In this document: positions 56,315-64,000 of the stretch, piece by piece
Position numbering within the stretch: the stretch's first letter is position 1
How the letters are laid out: every line of letters begins with the position of its first letter
Assembly (NCBI GenBank): GCA_020632695.1
Contig: JACKFB010000012.1
Span: forward strand, 154,101-218,100
DNA from: Deltaproteobacteria bacterium
Lineage (GTDB): Bacteria; Myxococcota_A; UBA9042; PHBI01; JACKFB01
Direction: 5' to 3'
Length of the DNA stretch: 64,000 nt
Position numbers and translations under genes: made by a program
The notes under the pieces: generated by a model
What the model saw: the letters and a program-made list of their open reading frames with translations, nothing else
Told to the model about the DNA's origin: nothing
Databases searched by the model: none

Positions 56315-57592
56315 TTGGAAACCGTGAAGCACCTCGTCGTCGGCGCCGGGGTGACCGGCCTGGCCTTCGCCGACTGGCTGGACACCGACGATCTGCTCAT
56401 CTTCGAGGCGGAACGCGAGATCGGCGGCTACTGCCGCACGGTCGCGCGCGACGGCTTCGTCTGGGACTACTCCGGGCACTTCTTCCACTTCCGCCACCCG
56501 GAGATCGAGCGCTACCTCGTCGAGCGCATGGAAGGTCAGGAGGTGCGGAAGATCGTCAAGGAGGCGCGCATCTGGCACGAGGGCGCCCTGGTCGACTTCC
56601 CCTTCCAGAAGAACATCCATCAGCTCCCGCAGGAGCAGTTCATCGAGTGCCTGTACGACCTCTTCTTCAAGGATGAGGGGGCCTCGGGCGCGCCGCCGGC
56701 CAACTTCGAGGAGATGCTCTACCGCAAGTTCGGCCGCGGCATCGCCGAGCGCTTCCTCATCCCCTACAACCGCAAGCTCTACGCCACCGACCTGCGCACC
56801 CTCGACGTGGACGCCATGGGGCGCTTCTTCCCCTACGCCGACACCGCCGACATCGTGCGCAACTTCCGGCGCGCCGAGAACCAGAGCTACAACGCCACCT
56901 TCACCTACCCGGCGGGCGGCGCCATCCAGTACGTCAACGCGCTGGCCAAGGGAATCGACCCGTCGCGCATCGCGCTGAGCGAGCCGGTGGTGGCCATCGA
57001 CCTCGCCCGCAAGGTGGCGACCACGCCGCGGCGCGAGGTGGCGTTCGAGCACCTGACCAGCGCCATGCCCTTCCCGAAGCTGCTGGCGATGACCGGCGTG
57101 CCGCACGAGCCGGCGGACTTCAGCTACAACAAGGTGCTGGTCTTCAACCTGGGCTTCGACCGCAAGGGCCCCGAGGGCGTCCACTGGATGTACTTCGCGT
57201 CGCCCGAGCAGGTCTTCTACCGGTTGGGCTTCTACGACAACATCTTCGGCACCGACCGGATGAGCATGTACGTCGAGATCGGCTACCCCAAGGACGCGCG
57301 GGTCGACGACGAGGTCATCGCCGAGATGCTGGAGCGCACGCTGGCCGATCTCGAGGCCACCGGCATCACCTCGGGACACCGGCTGGTGGCCTCGCACCAC
57401 GTCCTGTTGGACCCGGCCTATGTCCACATCACCCGGCGCTCGGCCGCCGAGGTCGCCCGGCTCCAGCAGGTGCTGGCGCACCGCGGCGTGCACTCGCTCG
57501 GGCGGTACGGCGCGTGGACCTACTGCTCCATCGAGGACAACATCGTCGAGGCGCGCGCCCACGCCGACAGCTTCAACGCGCTCACCGCCTGA
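56315..57592 (+). CDS. FAD-dependent amine oxidase/UDP-galactopyranose-mutase-like protein
   Basis: A 425-residue protein with the dinucleotide-binding start KHLVVGAGVTGLAFADWL and IFEAEREIGGYCRTVARDG. The HFFHFRHPEIERYLVERMEG region and FLIPYNRKLYATDLRTLD recall the UDP-galactopyranose mutase/protoporphyrinogen oxidase superfamily. The C-terminal FAD part ends VHSLGRYGAWTYCSIEDNIV. TTG 56315 or GTG 56324 may be the start; the latter begins right at the Rossmann strand. It lies 16 bp after the radical SAM gene. A sugar or hydrophobic-ring oxidoreduction is plausible; UGM itself is not proven. Confidence 0.83.
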   Translation: METVKHLVVGAGVTGLAFADWLDTDDLLIFEAEREIGGYCRTVARDGFVWDYSGHFFHFRHPEIERYLVERMEGQEVRKIVKEARIWHEGALVDFPFQKNIHQLPQEQFIECLYDLFFKDEGASGAPPANFEEMLYRKFGRGIAERFLIPYNRKLYATDLRTLDVDAMGRFFPYADTADIVRNFRRAENQSYNATFTYPAGGAIQYVNALAKGIDPSRIALSEPVVAIDLARKVATTPRREVAFEHLTSAMPFPKLLAMTGVPHEPADFSYNKVLVFNLGFDRKGPEGVHWMYFASPEQVFYRLGFYDNIFGTDRMSMYVEIGYPKDARVDDEVIAEMLERTLADLEATGITSGHRLVASHHVLLDPAYVHITRRSAAEVARLQQVLAHRGVHSLGRYGAWTYCSIEDNIVEARAHADSFNALTA

Positions 57593-57629
57593 GGGGCAGC
57601 CCGCTTCCGGCAGCGGACGCGGGCGGCCC

Positions 57630-59219
<1,590 letters not shown>

Positions 59220-59471
59220 GGCCGCGTCGTGCTCCGGGGTGGCGCGGGTGGCTTCGGACGCCGGAGGCCGGTCGTCGCGTTCGGTGACCTCCCCGGGTCG
59301 CCGGACCGCCCGCATCGACGGGATGCCCGGGGAACCTGTCAGCAGGGCGGGGTCGCGTCAACTGAGATCTTCGCGCCGGGCCCGCCGCTTCCCCGCCGCG
59401 GCGACGTGCCTATGCTTGGCGCTGCCCGTGTCCTCTGCGAGGATATCGATGACGACGAAGGAGTGGCGATC

Positions 59472-59801
59472 GTGGGATCGGAGAAGCGGCCCGACCGCAC
59501 CGGCGGTGGCACCGAGACGGTGCTCGAGCGCAAGCCCACCACGCAGCGGCCCAAGCTGTACCGCGTGTTGCTGCACAACGACGACTACACGTCGATGGAG
59601 TTCGTCGTCTGGGTGCTGATGAGCATCTTCCAGAAGAGCGAGGGCGAGGCGACACACCTGATGCTGACCATCCACCACAAGGGCATGGGCGTGGCCGGGG
59701 TCTTCACCCGCGACCTCGCCGAGTCCAAGGTGGTCCAGGTGACCGAGCTGGCGCAGGAGCACGGGATGCCGCTGCTCTGCACCAGCGAGCCCGACGAGTG
59801 A
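59472..59801 (+). CDS. clpS: ATP-dependent Clp protease adaptor ClpS
   Basis: A 109-residue adaptor that delivers N-degron substrates to ClpAP. The core LYRVLLHNDDYTSMEFVVWV, HHKGMGVAGVFTRDLAESKV and the C-terminal region up to CTSEPDE match ClpS. AAGGAG at 59458-59463 gives the best spacing to GTG 59472; GTG 59463 lies on the binding site itself and is less likely. It is 25 bp upstream of clpA, the standard order. Confidence 0.94.
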   Translation: MGSEKRPDRTGGGTETVLERKPTTQRPKLYRVLLHNDDYTSMEFVVWVLMSIFQKSEGEATHLMLTIHHKGMGVAGVFTRDLAESKVVQVTELAQEHGMPLLCTSEPDE

Positions 59802-59826
59802 GCCACATGCCCAGGGGCCCCAGCCG

Positions 59827-62100
<2,274 letters not shown>

Positions 62101-62133
62101 CGACGGCGGCCGGCCACTCACGGCTTGCTGGTT

Positions 62134-62149
62134 TGGCAAGGGCTTTGTT
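62134..62149 (+). promoter_or_regulatory. candidate sigma-54-type promoter before the pseudokinase gene
   Basis: TGGCAAG-N4-TTGTT resembles the -24/-12 consensus (TGGCACG-N4-TTGCW) with GG at 62135-62136 and the second G at 62147; the usual C of the -12 GC is T. It is about 65 bp upstream of the ATG at 62213. A sigma-70-like reading of the same bases (TTGCTG...TTAGCC) is also possible. Confidence 0.3.
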
Positions 62150-62212
62150 AGCCTGCGCCGACTTCGCGCCGCCCCCGGTCATCATCGGTCCAGGGGCTGG
62201 AGGCCAGCGAGC

Positions 62213-64000
62213 ATGTCTCAGCAGTGGCGACCCCACGTCGGTTCGACCCTCGACGGCCGGTACGCCATCGAGCAGGTGCTCGGTGAGGGACCGACCGGCG
62301 TGGTGTATGCCGCCGAAGACGTCCTGACCGCCGCCCCGGTGGCGGTGAAGGTCTTCCACCCGGCGCTCTTCTCCGGGCCCCACGCGGCGACGAACCTGCT
62401 GCGCCTGCAGCGCGCGCGCGCCTACGTGAACGAGCACGTCGTGCGGCTCCGCGACGTGGTGGTGGACGAGGCGCGCGTGTACGCGGTCACCGATCGCATG
62501 ATGGTCGCCGACCTCAAGCGCGTGCTGGTCGGGCGCGGCGCCCTGCTGCGGCGCGAGATCCCGCCGCTGGTCGAGGGTATCGTCGACGCCCTGGCGTGGA
62601 TCCACCAGATCGGCGTGCACGGCAACCTCAAGCCCTCCAACATCTTCGTGGACGAGGCCGGCGCGACCCGGGTGGGAGACCCCTGGTTCCTGGAGGGGGC
62701 GGACACCATCGGGCCGGGCGAGCTGGTGGCGCGCTCGGGCGAGTGGGTGGCCCCGGAGCAGCTCGACGGCGGCGCCGCCGAGCGGAAGGAGACCGACGTC
62801 CACGGGCTGGCGCGGGTCGTCGTCCGCCTGCTGGCGGGCCACTCCCTGCAGCCCGGTCGCACGCTGGCGGCCCAGGGCATCGCCGTCTCCGAGGCCGTCG
62901 AGGCGGTGTTGACCCGGGCGCTCTCGGCCGACCCGGCGGCGCGCCACGCGACGGTGAGCCTCTTCTGGAGCGAGTTCAGCGACGCGTGGGACGGCGACGC
63001 GATGCGGGCGGGCCCGACCACCGGCGAAGGCCTGCGCCCGCCGTCGCGCTCGACCGCCCCCTACGGCACGGACGCCGTGAGCGCGGCCATCCTCGCTGGC
63101 GAGCTCGGCGAGGGGGGCGGCGCCGACGGCGCTGACGACGACGACGTCGCCGAGGCCGAGGTGGTCGACGATCTGGACGGGCTGGAGATCGAAGAGGACG
63201 CTGGCGTGGTCGTCGGCAGCGAGACCGAGAGCATCCCGCTCAGCGAGATCCTGGCCATGGGGCTGGACCCGGTGCTCGGCGACGGCATCGAGGAGGTGGA
63301 GGCCGTCCTCATCGATGGCGCGGCCGCGGGCCAGGATGTCGCCGCCCCCGGAGACGGGCCGCCGGTCATCGAGCTGGACGGCGGCGACGTGCTGGGCAGC
63401 CCGGTCGAGTTCGAGACCCTCGAGGCCGACGAGATCATCACCCTGGACGACGCCGACCTCCTCGACGCCGGGCTGACCGGCGAGACCGAGGTGGTGTTCG
63501 GTGGGACGGTGGCACCGGGCGCGTCGTCGCAGGGGCCGGCGTCGCGGCCGCCAGCGTCCTGGGACAGCGGGGCCGAGGCGGCGGTGCTCGGAGGCGGCGC
63601 GTCGGCGGCCGTGGCCCCGGGCGAGCCGGTCGGGCTGGCCGGGGCGAGCGCGGTGGCGGCGGTGACCCAGCGCGCGGCGTCGAAGCCGCTCCGGCGCAAG
63701 AGCCCGAGCGAGGCGGGGCACAGCGCCGTCAGCGCGGCCGAGAGCACCCGCGCACCGGCGGGCCCCGCGCCGGGCAGCCGCCCGGTGGTGGCGGCTCCAC
63801 CGCGTCGCAACCCGATGATGGTGGTGGCGCCGCTGCTGCTCATCGTGGCGCTGGCCATCGGCTGGTACGTGCTGAAGAGCGCGCGGGAACGGCGACAGGC
63901 GCCCCCGCGCGCCGTGTCCGCGGAGGCGCGCGCGCTGCAGGGCGGGGCGGCGACCGCGCTGAACGCGCCCGGGGCCGGGACGCCGGCGGTGATCGAGCAC
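62213..64000 (+). CDS. membrane-anchored pseudokinase-like protein, cut by the window end
   Basis: The ATG at 62213 opens a frame that is still open at 64000 (596 codons seen). Residues about 15-265 follow the Ser/Thr kinase fold, with glycine loop GEGPTGVVYAAED and the Lys in PVAVKVFHP. The HRD loop reads HGNLKPSN (136-143), lacking the catalytic Asp, and DFG reads GDPW (Asp at 156). It is therefore probably a pseudokinase. A long acidic Asp/Glu/Gly linker (about 290-440) and Ala/Pro stretch lead to a membrane helix near 536-556 (VVAPLLLIVALAIGWYVL). The rest of the extracytoplasmic part is outside the window. It is downstream of clpA by 112 bp. Confidence 0.85.
   Translation, partial: MSQQWRPHVGSTLDGRYAIEQVLGEGPTGVVYAAEDVLTAAPVAVKVFHPALFSGPHAATNLLRLQRARAYVNEHVVRLRDVVVDEARVYAVTDRMMVADLKRVLVGRGALLRREIPPLVEGIVDALAWIHQIGVHGNLKPSNIFVDEAGATRVGDPWFLEGADTIGPGELVARSGEWVAPEQLDGGAAERKETDVHGLARVVVRLLAGHSLQPGRTLAAQGIAVSEAVEAVLTRALSADPAARHATVSLFWSEFSDAWDGDAMRAGPTTGEGLRPPSRSTAPYGTDAVSAAILAGELGEGGGADGADDDDVAEAEVVDDLDGLEIEEDAGVVVGSETESIPLSEILAMGLDPVLGDGIEEVEAVLIDGAAAGQDVAAPGDGPPVIELDGGDVLGSPVEFETLEADEIITLDDADLLDAGLTGETEVVFGGTVAPGASSQGPASRPPASWDSGAEAAVLGGGASAAVAPGEPVGLAGASAVAAVTQRAASKPLRRKSPSEAGHSAVSAAESTRAPAGPAPGSRPVVAAPPRRNPMMVVAPLLLIVALAIGWYVLKSARERRQAPPRAVSAEARALQGGAATALNAPGAGTPAVIEH

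Overview
The window is very GC-rich chromosomal DNA from a bacterium that looks like a member of the Myxococcota (myxobacteria and relatives). The supporting signs are C-terminal tails of the MYXO-CTERM kind (Cys/Gly motif, one membrane helix, Arg cluster), many secreted lipoproteins with Asp/Pro/Ala-rich linkers, several eukaryotic-type Ser/Thr kinases and pseudokinases, and GTG/TTG starts. No rRNA, tRNA, CRISPR array, integrase or insertion sequence was recognised.

Layout. 1-3.9 kb: 3' part of a SNF2-type helicase, a small anchored protein and an HTTM-like membrane protein. 4-16 kb: a DUF3160 lipoprotein; a cyclic-nucleotide-binding/GspE-N protein divergent from a large receptor kinase; a possible outer-membrane protein; a carbamoyltransferase/SxtJ/DUF5989 operon; and a MYXO-CTERM protein whose tail has slipped out of frame. 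16-25 kb: a small membrane protein, RraA, a tandem FKBP lipoprotein, SelO, a Cys-rich lipoprotein, an LTA-synthase-like sulfatase-fold enzyme, a desaturase/Rossmann fusion and another MYXO-CTERM protein. 25-31.7 kb: a pseudokinase/zinc-ribbon fusion, a lipoprotein hydrolase and a Rieske/glutamate-synthase fusion, separated by two composite repeat loci. Each locus pairs a hexamer-repeat tract with a hairpin of about 143 bp. 31.9-38.4 kb: a 1282-residue Ig-like repeat lipoprotein, a small lipoprotein and a five-gene operon of small membrane proteins (YqjE/ElaB/DUF883/YtxH types). 38.6-44.9 kb: a three-gene operon of an antiporter-like protein, a giant antiporter fused to a P-loop ATPase, and an MscS-like channel. 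44.9-53.7 kb: a Cys-rich lipoprotein and an operon for an acyltransferase, a lipase-like hydrolase, a membrane-anchored kinase, Ppx/GppA and a DGK1-like enzyme. 53.7-64 kb: a third hexamer tract next to a PEGA-like gene remnant, a radical SAM/FAD oxidoreductase pair, pckA, clpS-clpA and the start of a pseudokinase gene cut by the window end.

The most unusual items are: (i) the antiporter/antiporter-ATPase/MscS operon, which reads as a nucleotide-controlled ion-flux module; (ii) a long hairpin element present three times, whose copies differ at arm positions in ways that keep base pairing; and (iii) hexanucleotide tracts at three loci, the third running in frame into a PEGA-like domain. Several proteins also have rare domain pairings.
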